Below, in pieces: positions 48,662 through 59,842 of a DNA stretch of 64,000 nt. The translations under genes were made by a program, and so were the position numbers. Origin of the DNA: Liolophura sinensis. Taxonomy: Eukaryota > Mollusca > Polyplacophora > Chitonida > Chitonidae. The notes beneath the pieces are model-generated. The model worked only from the letters and a program-made list of their open reading frames with translations, was not told where the DNA came from and did not search any database. The stretch lies in NCBI RefSeq assembly GCF_032854445.1, contig NC_088298.1:12203504-12267503 (forward strand), read 5' to 3'. Position 1 is the stretch's first letter, and every line of letters starts with the position of its first letter.

Positions 48662-49773
48662 GAAAAAACTACAAATTTCATCATACAGGCTGAGATTCTA
48701 CCTTGGGTAAAAAAAATACAAGTGACATGATGATCAAGGCTTATGGATGAAAGAAACCAGAAAATCGAGAGAATAAAACCAATTTACCTTACACTTAGCA
48801 AGAGATGAGATTCAAGGTGATATCTTCTTCTTAATTATTTACAAAAGCAGTAATGGAGTTCTCTGGCCGGCCCTCTACAAATGGAGACAAATCTTGTAAT
48901 TATATAAGTGCCCTCTATACCTTCTTGAAAAAAAAATTCCCACAATTTAAGTCATGTTATCAGCTACATATATCTCAGAGATGTGTACATATAGTTATCA
49001 TATGCATATGGGTCCGGATCAGATCCCCTTCAACTGACAAACCCGCTGCCAGAGAAGTCCAAGAAGTTGTGTCTTTTGCTTGCTCAAGAGGCTTCAATTG
49101 TATAATTTCAAATCAGTCAGCTAGAAGATAAGCTGACAGGTGAGCCTGTAATCCTTATCCACATAGCTAAATAAAAACCCCAAAATACGCACAAACAAGG
49201 AGAGGATGATATAAAACTGGATCGGAAATTGGAAACAAGTACAGAGAGAGTCATTGGATCTTTGCAGTTCAGCAGATTTTAAGTTGTGGGCAGCCCTACG
49301 CTCACCTGAACTAAGTGATTGCATTAGGGAAGGAGACCAATGGCCGATTGGCTGGGCTGATTTATGACTGCAATAAGACAGGTTCACTGGAGAGAATCCT
49401 GATTGAACAACGACGACGAGTTTTAACCTCAGGCTGTGCCGTCTAGACTCAAGTGTCTTCAGATGGAGAAAAGGTCAACTTAACTTGTATCGACCATAAA
49501 TCTCATATTTAGTGCCAGATTGTTTTTTCCATATGCATGAACACAGCAGAAATGCCACTCATTCTTTCTTTTTTTGGCGAAATACTGGCTGTTTAGTTCT
49601 TAATGATAACCCAAGAACACCAACAATAATTGTATACATACTGAATACTTCAAGAATATCCACCCTGATGCTTGCAAATTCTGTCACTGGAGATCCCATG
49701 TGGCAGCCATGTCTGCATCACTTCTAATACACACAATTAAAACATGCAAATACAAACCTGAATGTCTGCATAT
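48662..49773. other. Unique sequence, nothing recognised
   Basis: Frames at 48853-49131, 49121-49387 and 49512-49727 are unassignable. Confidence 0.45.
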
Positions 49774-49840
49774 GTATTTGATTGCTGTTTAGGATACCCA
49801 AGAATTTTTCCTATAATTTTTGATGGTGGAGAAAACCAGA
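49774..49840 (-). mobile_element. Probable old SINE tail fragment
   Basis: TATTTGATTGCTGTTTAGGA, CCCAAGAATTTTTCCTATAA and GATGGTGGAGAAAACCAG follow the order of the SINE 3' end with heavy decay. Confidence 0.5.
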
Positions 49841-49844
49841 TCAA

Positions 49845-50702
49845 CATGAGTGCATGTTCAAACAGCCAACCCTAACAGCTATCCTTATGAGTGCATGTGC
49901 AAACAGATAGCCCTAATAGCTATCCTTATAAGTGCATGTGCAAACAGTTAGTCCTATGAGTGCATGTTCAAACAGCCAATCCTAACAGCTATCCTTATGA
50001 ATGCATGTGCAAATAAATAGCCCTAATAACTATCCTTATGAGTGCATGTGCAAACAGATAGCCCTATGAGTGCATGTTCAAACAGCCAACCCTAACAGCT
50101 ATCCTTATGAGTGCATGTGCAAACAGATAGCCCTAACAGCTACCCTTATGAGTGCATGTGCAAACAGATAGCCCTATGAGTGCATGTTCAAACAGCCAAC
50201 CCTAACAGCTATCCTTATGAGTGCATGTGCAAACAGATAGCCCTAACAGCTACCCTTATGAGTGCATGTGCAAACAGATAGCCATATCGTGCATGTTCAA
50301 ACAGCCAGCCCTAACAGCTATCCTTATGAGTGCATGTGCAAATAGATAGCCCTAATAGCTATCCTTATGAGTGCATGTGCAAACAGATAGCCCTATGAGT
50401 GCATGTTCAAACAGCCAACCCTAACAGCTATCCTTATGAGTTCATGTGCAAACAGGAGTGCCTGTGCCTACAGCTGGCCATATGAGTGCATGTGCAAACA
50501 GCTATCCTTATGAGTGCATGTTCAAACAGCCAGCCCTAACAGCTATCCTTATGAGTGCATGTGCAAACAGCCAGCCCCAACAGCCATCGTTATGAGTGCA
50601 TGTGCAAACAGCTATCCTTATGAGTGCATGTTCAAACAGCCAGCCCTGACAACTATCCTTATGACTGCCTGTGCTTACAGCTGGCCATATGAGTGCATGT
50701 GC
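49845..50702. repeat. 41/28-bp minisatellite with trimeric order
   Basis: Three unit types recur in the order ATGTTCAAACAGCCAACCC-type (41 bp), ATGTGCAAACAGATAGCCC-type (41 bp), then a short type ending at GCCC (28 bp). This gives a ~110-bp higher-order unit repeated about five times before the pattern breaks down near 50440. Confidence 0.93.
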
Positions 50703-51900
50703 ATAAGACAATGAACTTCAGACAAGTATTGCTATATCTACTGTGTTCATTACAGGTACTACCACAGAACCTGAATAATAAAATGACACTGAGAAACAGC
50801 AAATCCCTAGAAAAAATCACAAACAACATTGTATAAGTATCTAGCACTTATATTTATTGTCAAAGCAGAAGGCTATAAAGACCTTCCCTATTCCTTCAAA
50901 AATTTGGGACACCTGGTCTGCTTACTTTAGTCAGGAATATTCAGTTTCTTTTTTTCTCACATAGTTAGGCCATCTAATGAACAACATATTCATATCTATA
51001 CTTTTCCAAAAGGCTGGTAAAAAAATGTAATATTCTACTGTTAACAATACTAATAGATGTATCTGTCCCAAATTTTAGAAGAACTAGGGTATGTGTTTAA
51101 TGCAGATGAGAGAGAGCCAAGGATGAGCTACACAGCGGGTTTCACTTTAATCCATGTTACCCTCCATGAGCATGACCACAGTGCTAAAAAAAACCCTTTC
51201 TGGCTCATTCAACAAAAAAAATTACGTGTCGCTTTCACCGTGGTCTAAAGTCTACTGACCAATGAAATCCAAAACCCAGATCTGCTGGTTTAGCTGATGA
51301 CCCAGCATTTCCATCCTCTCATCACAGCACAGCACATTTTCTTGACAACCAGACTGCATTCTATTGTACACGTATTTACACTATACTTATACTATACATG
51401 TAGGTGTGACATAAAACATGCTGTAGCCAGTTAAATAAATAAATCACTGCAAGTCAGCAGAAAGAAGAGATCATGAAGGCTTGTTAAAGTAATCATGTTG
51501 GGCTGTTCTTGTCATTGTATTTTTTTAAAAGTTGTATCTGGTTTTAGCAACATTTGCCGCTTAATCTAGATCTTGACCAAAACAGTGTGTAACTAATCCA
51601 GTATTAATGTACAGGAGACATCACAATTACCACCAGAGAACCTTCGATCATTACACATATGACATAACCACGCAGGGACAGGTGGATCGCAAGAGAGGGA
51701 GCTGATGGAATTACAAACATCAAGTGGTCACATTTCACCTGTTAGGTGTACCTAGACACCAATTATTACACCATGAGAAATGCTTGCTTTGGTTCAAATC
51801 AGATTACTAGAAATATTGTCAATATCTGCTGTCAATCACCACCCACTGTCAATCAAAACTTCACCAAGGGTCGAAATCATCATGTTAAAATTTCCTCCAG
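50703..51900. other. Unique sequence, nothing recognised
   Basis: No supported feature before the candidate exon at 51901. Confidence 0.45.
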
Positions 51901-51999
51901 GAAATCCAGTGATTTTAGTTGTAGTGGTAATGCCCATGGGCATGTACATTATGGTAATGGTTGCCCAGAATGGGCAAGCTTAGGCAGGTGTTCAAAAAG
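51901..51999 (+). CDS. Candidate internal exon, ShKT-like cysteine-rich segment
   Basis: A 99-nt segment bounded by an acceptor-like TTTCCTCCAG (ending 51900) and a donor-like AAAAG/GTAAAT (GT at 52000-52001). In its open frame the C-terminal half reads GNGCPEWASLGRCSK. The C-x-x-W-A-x-x-G-x-C spacing is typical of ShKT-type six-cysteine domains, which are common in secreted enzymes and matrix proteins of invertebrates. An earlier cysteine lies 14 residues before. The second half of such a domain would have to come from a downstream exon, and I could not find one. The exon is symmetric (one leading base, two trailing bases). The frame extends upstream to an ATG at 51746 with nothing recognisable. 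It could be chance, a pseudo-exon, or the only visible exon of a gene spanning this window. Confidence 0.3.
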
Positions 52000-52014
52000 G
52001 TAAATTTTTATCTC

Positions 52015-53010
52015 TGACTGTGTACTCTGATTAACAAAAATCAGCTCAAATGTTCCCGACGTGTGTAAACAGCCAAGAATGGCTCCCAAAATGGCCATAA
52101 AATCCTCAAGTTTGACCTGGAAATCAGGCTGTGTAACAATTAAAGCGGTAATATAGTAATTAATGGCAAAGTTAAATAAGCCCCACCCTCACGTTATATG
52201 GACGTTTCGTAGGATACATTATTGCACAGCAACACAAACCAAACATTCACCTGACTCAGACTTTATTAAACCGAGCTTGTGATTAGGTTACTTCACAGAG
52301 GTCTCCAATATAAACTCCTAGCAAATACACCCTTTTACTTCTGCTGATGTGCTCAACTGTTATCATACGTCAAGAGAGCCAAGACTGAATGCTGCACCCC
52401 AGAGTACATTGCTACCATTGCAATGCAAACAAGCGGGCTCGACCTCCGCAGAGCGACCGACATTGGGAGGTAATAAAGGCCAACATTGTGATTAAAGACC
52501 CCATGACAAATGGTTCAAGGGCTGTTCACAAGGCTGGTTGCCTGTGTCATTCTCTCTGGTCACTTTGATACATGGAAAGATTGATGGTAATATTCACCTG
52601 GCTATATAACACAGCCTGCCCAGTCACTGTGCATTAGGTAATGACGTCAACTGGATCACACCAGTGATCCCACTCCCTTCTATTGTAACAGTCAGTTGCA
52701 AAAGCAATGTTCAGATTGCATCAACAGTTCAACACAGCCTGCACATCCATTATAGCTACAGGGCACATCATTTGTAACACGGAAGTATCACCACCTGCCT
52801 ATGGGATAAATTAGGCATAAACCAATAATCGTTAGAGCACAGAGATAGCCCCTAATTGTGCCACACACACACAACTGTTACGCTAAAAGCCTTCAGGTGT
52901 GACACTCTACACAATGTGTTTACTTATTACATTTCTGTTTAATGTTTTTACTCCAATATTACACCAACATCAGATTAGTAAACAGGGGAATAAAACACGC
53001 AAAGTGGAGA
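52015..53010. repeat. Diverged tandem duplication, copy 1
   Basis: Copy 1 of an old ~1-kb direct duplication. Shared words with copy 2, in the same order, include TACTCTGATT, AAGAATGGCTCCC, CTGACTCAGACTT, GACAAATGGTTCAAG, AAGGCTGGTTGCCTGTGTCA, ATTATAGCTACAGGGC, AATTAGGCA and the AAAC.C...AGTGGAGA end. It has about 110 bp (roughly 52625-52735) not present in copy 2. Confidence 0.85.
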
Positions 53011-53121
53011 ACTTTATCTGTACATTAGGCTCCATATCCACACGGACATAAAATTAATCTGCTCGCTGGTAGATAAAAAGATTATCTTAATAATTAAACC
53101 ATATACTGTCATTCAGAAGTT

Positions 53122-54012
53122 TACTCTGATTGAGAACAATCTCAAACGTTCTCACCATGTGAGAGTTTGCTGCTCTGAAACTGTCCGCATGTACGCAGTC
53201 AAGACTTGCAAGAATGGCTCCCGAAATGACCATACAATCCTCACAGTTGACTTGGAATCTGGCTCCTAGATTATACAGGTGTTTAACAGAATGCAGTATC
53301 ATGGGCCTTGTACACCATCACAAATCATACAGTCAGCTGACTCAGACTTAAACCAAAGAAGATAGGTTGACATAAAGGTCCTTCATGAAATATATAATCA
53401 CAGTAAATACTCTGCTTCACTTCTGGTGAAAAGCTCAACTTTTGACAAAGACTGAACACATCCCCTCCCCCCCCCCCCCCCCCCCGCCAGACCAGGTAGA
53501 CCAACGTCACTACTATGCACTGTAATTAAAACATGTGGACCCTACCTCTGCAAATTGATCAAGGACATTTAGAGGTAATAACAGGAATTTTGGACTGACA
53601 CTGTGAGACCCTGTGACAAATGGTTCAAGTGCTGTCCACAAGGCTGGTTGCCTGTGTCATTCTCTCTGGTCAGTTTGATGTGTGCAAAGGATTGATGGTA
53701 ACATTCACCTGGCCACATAACATAGCCTGCCCTGTCAAGGTGCACAACCATTATAGCTACAGGGCCCAGCATTTGTAACACCTAACTGCCCATGGAGAAA
53801 AATTAGGCACAAACCCATTATCATTTGAGCACAGATTTAGTTTCTAATTAATTCCATTCCAAATTACTGTTCTACTAGAAGCCTCCAGGTGTTACAGGCT
53901 GCGTCAAATTGATTCACTCTATATCATCCGTGTTTAATCCCTCACTCCAATGTTGTACATATATGGCTTAATTACACGAAGGGTGAATGAAACACATACA
54001 GTGTAAATGGAG
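53122..54012. repeat. Diverged tandem duplication, copy 2
   Basis: Direct copy of 52015-53010 at an offset of about 1.11 kb, falling to 1.0 kb after the indel. It contains its own poly-C tract (53462-53485). Identity is patchy. The block 53614-53730 is about 90% identical by eye to 52504-52620, while other parts are much lower. Confidence 0.85.
53462..53485. repeat. Poly-C tract
   Basis: Nearly pure C run with one T near its start. Confidence 0.95.
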
Positions 54013-55091
54013 GACAAAAATCTGTATGCGAATTACAAGTACATGTACATGCATGCACTGAGATGCAAAATCAGACATTATAAGAAAGATCTTTTCTATA
54101 TTAATTGTGTTCCCAGACATTTACATGCCATCAAACTATTCAAAGCAAATTACAGTGGACTCTCTGGAAACCGACTGTACTCGGGACCGAACAAAAATGT
54201 TGGTGCATTAAACATGGGCAAGTAGCCTACAACAACAACAACATGTGTATTGTACATAGATATACGTTTAACTAACCTTGGTAAGAGCACAGTGATGCAT
54301 AGCAACAAACTATGGAAATAAGGTGATCTGTACTTTACTTTAGTACATACACATAATTATTTCAAATCAAACTTTATTACTTAAGTTCATTTCCACACGG
54401 CGACGCTTCGCTTTATGTACTGGTCATGGACAGACGTTGTCAGGGTAATGGCAGGGAAAATTGTGACGGCAACTGTTATTTGAGGCATTTTTATTCACTA
54501 AGCTATTCAGTGTCAGACTCATCTTTCACTCACAGAGTGCCTAAACTCTGATCTCCGCAGGAGGTATGGTACAGTATGGAGACAGGTGATCACCACCTGG
54601 TGAAGTAGGCAAGAGTTCACATAAGCAGATTATCTCCCTTCCCACCGATCTCCAGTCACCTGGTGAGCAGGCGAGTTGAATTCGTTGAATTCATATTCAG
54701 ATTCCGTCATGCGACACACTGTGTCATATTAGACAAGACTGACTGACACTCAATGGAAATGTTTGTAATGTCGGTGTTCAGAATAGACAAAAGTCATGAC
54801 ACATCGTCATCTATTTACATATGTATCCACCAAAAACGAAAACTCTTGGATTTATAGCCCAGACACGAAATCATATCTACTGAAATATTATACACAGAGA
54901 AAATGGCAATCTGGAAACCATGTTAACCACACAAATGGACAAATGTGAGTCGTATCTTAAACATAATATTTAGACTCTGCAAAATCCTCTAATAGATGAA
55001 AATGCATAAACCATTCCACATGGAGTACATATGCACATGTATGCAACATTATTCTGTCTAACATGCATTCCTGTGTAAAAATTTATTTCCC
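54013..55091. other. Unique sequence, nothing recognised
   Basis: The frame 54007-54225 has no recognisable domain. Confidence 0.45.
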
Positions 55092-55607
55092 TTAAAGGGG
55101 TAGAAAACTTTAAAAAATGACACAAGTTGAAAAGAGTACATTTTTTTCTATCTGGTGGTGCCTGCTGCATAATTTTGCCATTTTCCCTCGCCATACACAT
55201 AAAGCCTGAAAACGAGTTCATCGCGTCCTCCATCTTTAACACCCTGTCATTTATGCGAGTCAATGAGAGTCATTAAAACTGCCGGCTTGTTTGTGTGGAG
55301 TCGGAACTTACATCCAACATTCCGGTTTTCCGATTGTCAAACGGAAAACGAACTGTACTGTTCGCTATCTTCTGGGAAGAAGAGTTCTACTGGAAATGTA
55401 CGAACTGCACTTCGGCGGTTTCCAACGACAATTCTCCCCCTAACTTAGGCAAAATGGAGTCACCCACAGCGGATGTTGGCGCTAACTTTATTCATAATTT
55501 ATCCACCTGAGGTACATATTAGAATTTTTTTATGGCATGCACCTGCCAGGAAATGCATACTCTTTTCAATGGTATTTGATTGATATTTAAATTTTCTTCT
55601 CCTTTAA
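55092..55607 (+). mobile_element. TTAA MITE, copy D (complete)
   Basis: 516 bp from TTAAAGGGGTAGAAAACTTT to the inverted end TTTTCTTCTCCTTTAA. The flanks (TTTCCC before, GGGAAA after TTAA) themselves form a palindromic empty site if one TTAA is removed. It shares all main internal blocks with copy C, with small deletions near 55215-55260. Confidence 0.93.
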
Positions 55608-55808
55608 GGGAAAAGAACCTTGCATTATTGACGTGAACACAAATTCTCAAATGTACAGATGTTTGACATTCAAGCACATTTCATAGAATGTAATGTATCT
55701 TTCACTGTAACTCATAGACATGCTATATTAGCAAGCACCATGAACTATACACACTGTTGTCAATGGCACACATGTGATGATGGTTTCCTCTCAGGTTGAC
55801 CATACTGG

Positions 55809-55892
55809 TACATTATCACATGTACATTATCACATGTACATCACCAAATGTACATGTACATTATCACATGTACATTATCACACGTACATGTA
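55809..55892. repeat. 14-bp tandem repeat
   Basis: ACATTATCACATGT repeated about five to six times with variants. Confidence 0.85.
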
Positions 55893-57950
55893 TCTGGAAA
55901 TGTGTAAATGTTGATACATTGATTAAAATGATGATACTCTGTGGGTAAAGATACCATATGGTATATATCTCTTGATCTCAGAATTGAATCCTTGGGCATG
56001 CAAACTACATAAAGGCTGTAGCCAGCCAAGCAAGCAAGCCCATTTGCAGTTTCAGGCCATGATCTTCTAACACAGTAGCTGACTATTATATGTACATGTA
56101 ACATAATTTGTTGAAAGCTGCTGGAAAGTTTACATGTATCCAGGAAAAAACACTACCTCAAACACTACCTCAATCCATAATCTGTCAACAAAGGCCCTAT
56201 ATTATGTACTAGCACGCCCTGATTATATAATTCCAGCCCAGCACTGCAAAATCTCAGCACTCCATTTCAAACTGAAGGCCAATCCTTCACTCTGCGTCCA
56301 TGCTGACAGGTAAATTATAGGGATTCCCTCTCCCATCAATATTTCAGTCCATGAAGACACTTGTATTTGAAGGCTGCTGTACACATGCCGTGCTTTTGTA
56401 ATACAGGACCAGTGGTTTGTAATGGAAAGGTGTGTCAGATGAGATATTTTCATACATAGATATACATATATATATATATATAAATACCTATATGCTTATG
56501 TATTCTTGGCCATTATCAAATACATGTTTGTGAAGAGTTACCAGACTGACCTTCCAAAGAAAGGCCCTAAGGTATTTACTGGGATCTTCAAAGCATTTTT
56601 TTTTTTATTTCTCTCTCGTTTTTATTTTTCTCTCAATGTCAATTGATTTAAAAGCATTATCTGGCTTATTAGCCAACAAAATAGACCCTGTTTTTTTCTG
56701 ATGGAGTGGGTTTCACCCAACAATGAATTTTTGAAGGATGCCATGGGCATAAATGTATATTGGGCCTACTATACAGAGAAACTATGTAACCGAGTCAGAA
56801 AATCGAATGTTCTCCGTCACGAATCCTCCAGACAGCTAGAGGTTACATGTTATACTCTGGTTCAGATGGTTACAACGCTGGCTCACTGCATGCATCTGTC
56901 AGGACTATCTGGCACTTGATCATGGAATGATGTCACATGTCCAAATGCAGCTCTCACTGTTGCGGCTCCATGTTTACACCAGGAGGTTTAATTGTCAGAT
57001 ACCTGGAGAAAGGTGGTCACTTATTTCCCCGTAGATGCACTTTCTCCCTCTTTCTTCAAACTGTGAGAGCATATCTTTGGTTCACAGGTAGTCCAGATAC
57101 AAAACACACACAATTAAGCACAGCTGACATTTTAACAGTTCCTTCGAATAGGAATTAAAAAAGTCTCCCCTAACTTCCAGAAACTAACAATTACGACATT
57201 TTTAGACAATACATACAAAATTGTCAAATTAAAGTAAAACAGAAACAATAGTTTTTCTTGTGCTGACCCATATACTGGTGACCCCTATAGTTGGCAAAAG
57301 ATGAATTTAACAAGGGAGTATACATGGAGGCTATCATCACAGGGGTCATCATCACCGTGAAACAACGATTCCCCAGGGGTTTTATATTCATTTCATCTTA
57401 TAAGCCAGTCCAGAACAATTAAACCTGTACACAATGCCATGCTCTGATGGTAGGTGTGTACTGGTACATGTAGCTTTGCGTTTGTCTGTGTTGTGCAGTG
57501 ACATATTGTACCAGGCACTTGACCCCCGGCTGGGGCTTCTGCAGAGAGGGGGTTACATGAGCTGTCCTTACAACCATCTCCCTCCTGGGTAACCAGCCTC
57601 TATTTTCATTAGTGGTTGAGGATGGTGAGAAATCCTTCGAGATCTGTCTTCACACAGACAACACTTTCTCCAATTTACTCCAATCTTTTGCTCCACACCA
57701 GCCCTGTATATATAACAGGACTTGACTTTCACAGGGGTCAGGTCTCAACCTGATTCTTCTATCTGTTAATTTAGCTTCGAAAGGTCTACAGCATGTTGAC
57801 AAGGCCATGGCTGTTCCCCATGCAAACAAATGGGTCATAAAGGTGTATACATTTTCAGGAAGACCCACTGAAAGATTGACTGATTCGTGTTTAAGCATTG
57901 CTCCAGAGCTCCACAAACATGATGGCAATCTGGTTTCTGGGTGCACGCAT
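55893..57950. other. Unique sequence, nothing coding recognised
   Basis: It contains a TA microsatellite at 56460-56483 and a T-run near 56599. Frames at 55841-56104, 56701-56919 and 57650-57946 are unassignable. Confidence 0.4.
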
Positions 57951-58017
57951 GGAGGAAACTAGAGTGCCTGGAGGAAACCAGAGTGCCCGGAGGAAACCAG
58001 AGTACCTGGAGGAAACC
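57951..58017. repeat. 19-bp tandem repeat
   Basis: GGAGGAAACCAGAGTGCCC repeated 3.5 times with few changes. Confidence 0.93.
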
Positions 58018-58347
58018 ATCAACATTTGTACCTAGCAAGCCTGACTTAAAGACACAATCAAAACAAAGAGATGGCCTAAACACACAAACATAATGTGTAC
58101 ACATAGCACAGGTCTCACAAACTCGCAGCAAAGCAGTGCTTTTACCCATCCTGAGCGTTAGACGATTTACTACGTCATACAATACACATCGCACATTTAC
58201 TTACTGGTGCTTCGATGAGTACATTAACATCAATTCCTGACTTGTAACAAGCAATACCAGCCAAAAGTAGACACATACAACATCTTTAATGGGAGTCACG
58301 ATACCTGAAGTATTACTGATGCCTGGAAATTCAATTACTACTTATTG
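58018..58347. other. Unique sequence, nothing recognised
   Basis: No supported feature. Confidence 0.5.
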
Positions 58348-58590
58348 TGGCCTCCATGTGGCTGAGGTGGTTAACGCTCCAGCACGCAGCAATGGCCCAG
58401 AAGCTTCTCACCAATGCTGTTGCTGTGAGTTCAAGTCCAGCTCTTGCTGGCTTTCTCTCAGGCAGTGCGTGGGAAGGCATGCCAGCAAGGTGGGTTCTCT
58501 CTGTTCTCTGTCCAGTTTCCTCTCACCATAATGCTGGTTGCCGTCATATAAGTGAAATATTCTTGAGTATGGTGTAAAATATCAATCAAT
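58348..58590 (+). mobile_element. tRNA-derived SINE, full length
   Basis: Head TGGCCTCCATGTGGCTGAGG then TGGTTAACGCTCCAGC, intact B-box GTGAGTTCAAGTCC, a deletion in the GGTCGTGGGTTTCCCCCGGG region, then CACCATAATGCTGGTTGCCG and GTAAAATATCAATCAAT. Its tail was the insertion target of the next SINE, so it is the older of the two. Confidence 0.93.
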
Positions 58591-58598
58591 AATGTAAG

Positions 58599-58861
58599 TA
58601 TTTATTTATTTATTTATTTGATTAGTGTTTTACACTGTACTCAAGAATATTTCACATATACAACAGCGGCCAGCATTATGGTGGGTGGGAACCCGGGGGA
58701 AACCCACGACCATCCGCAGGTTGTTGCCAGACCTTCCCACACACGGCCGGAGAGGAAGCCAGCATGAGCTGGACTTGATCTCACAGCAACTGCATTGGTG
58801 AGAGACTCCTGTTGTCATTATGCTGCGCTAGCGCACTAACCAACTGAGCCATGGAGGCCGC
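58599..58861 (-). mobile_element. tRNA-derived SINE inserted in the tail of another
   Basis: Complete inverted copy: TATTTATTTATTTATTTATT tail, central blocks, and a head ending CACTAACCAACTGAGCCATG then GAGGCCG. The 13-bp duplication TCAATAATGTAAG flanks it (58586-58598, 58862-58874), and its left copy overlaps the 3' tail of the SINE at 58348-58590. Confidence 0.96.
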
Positions 58862-58874
58862 TCAATAATGTAAG

Positions 58875-59510
58875 AATAAAATGTCCTTTATCATATGATT
58901 TGGTATGTGTATTCTTTATAAGAATACACACAAAATGCATTCAACTAGTTTAGGAACACATGATGTCCGCTCTTTTGAAGATCAAGAGAAAGAAATGTGG
59001 GCGCGTACACGGACTGTACATATCAGTGCATGTAGCTGGAAGGTCTTATCCACGGCTAATTCCTTCAGAAGTGTTATCATTGGCCCACCAGTGATAAGCC
59101 ATGGCCACAAGGAACATATTATATTTACCAAGAAGAAAAGCATGAGGAATACATGTTGCTAGATGATATCTCCTCCATGGCCTCATGTTTATACTATAAG
59201 GACTACGCCATTGGCCTAGTGACAGCATAAATTAAGTCATACTAGACCCATGGAGCATATATTGTAGATTCAGATTAGAGTACACATGAGTTGGCCTAAT
59301 GACATCTGCTTATAGTACAAGAGATATCATCTAGATCAATGATGTGCAATTCCACTGCCAAATTTACAGCAGTGCAAATCATACAATACTGTTTCTAGAA
59401 GACACTGTATTTTACCTGAAGCGACACATTCTGATGGAATCATGCTGTATTTATTTTATCGTGCCTGTTAAGATTTTTTTTGTGAAGTCTGATTAATTTC
59501 TTATTAGGAA
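58875..59510. other. Unique sequence, nothing recognised
   Basis: No supported feature. Confidence 0.5.
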
Positions 59511-59842
59511 AACTGAAGCATTGGCTTCAAAAGTGTGACAGGACAACTGAAGCATTGGCTTCAAAAGTGTGACAGGACAACTGAAGCATTGGCTTCAAAA
59601 GTGTGACAGGACAACTGAAGCATTGGCTTCAAAAGTGTGACAGGACAACTGAAGCATTGGCTTCAAAAGTGTGACAGGACAACTGAAGCATTGGCTTCAA
59701 AAGTGTGACAGGACAACTGAAGCATTGGCTTCAAAAGTGTGACAGGACAACTGAAGCATTGGCTTCAAAAGTGTGACAGGACAACTGAAGCATTGGCTTC
59801 AAAAGTGTGACAGGACAACTGAAGCATTGGCTTCAAAAGTGT
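59511..59842. repeat. 34-bp near-perfect tandem array with hairpins
   Basis: Nine full units and part of a tenth of AACTGAAGCATTGGCTTCAA followed by AAGTGTGACAGGAC. Complete units appear identical to each other. Each contains the perfect hairpin TGAAGC-ATTG-GCTTCA. Confidence 0.97.

Noticed and set aside
49845-50450. Interstitial telomere repeat, because CCCTAA recurs
   Set aside because: CCCTAA occurs once per 41-bp unit inside CCCTAACAGC, not in TTAGGG tandem order.
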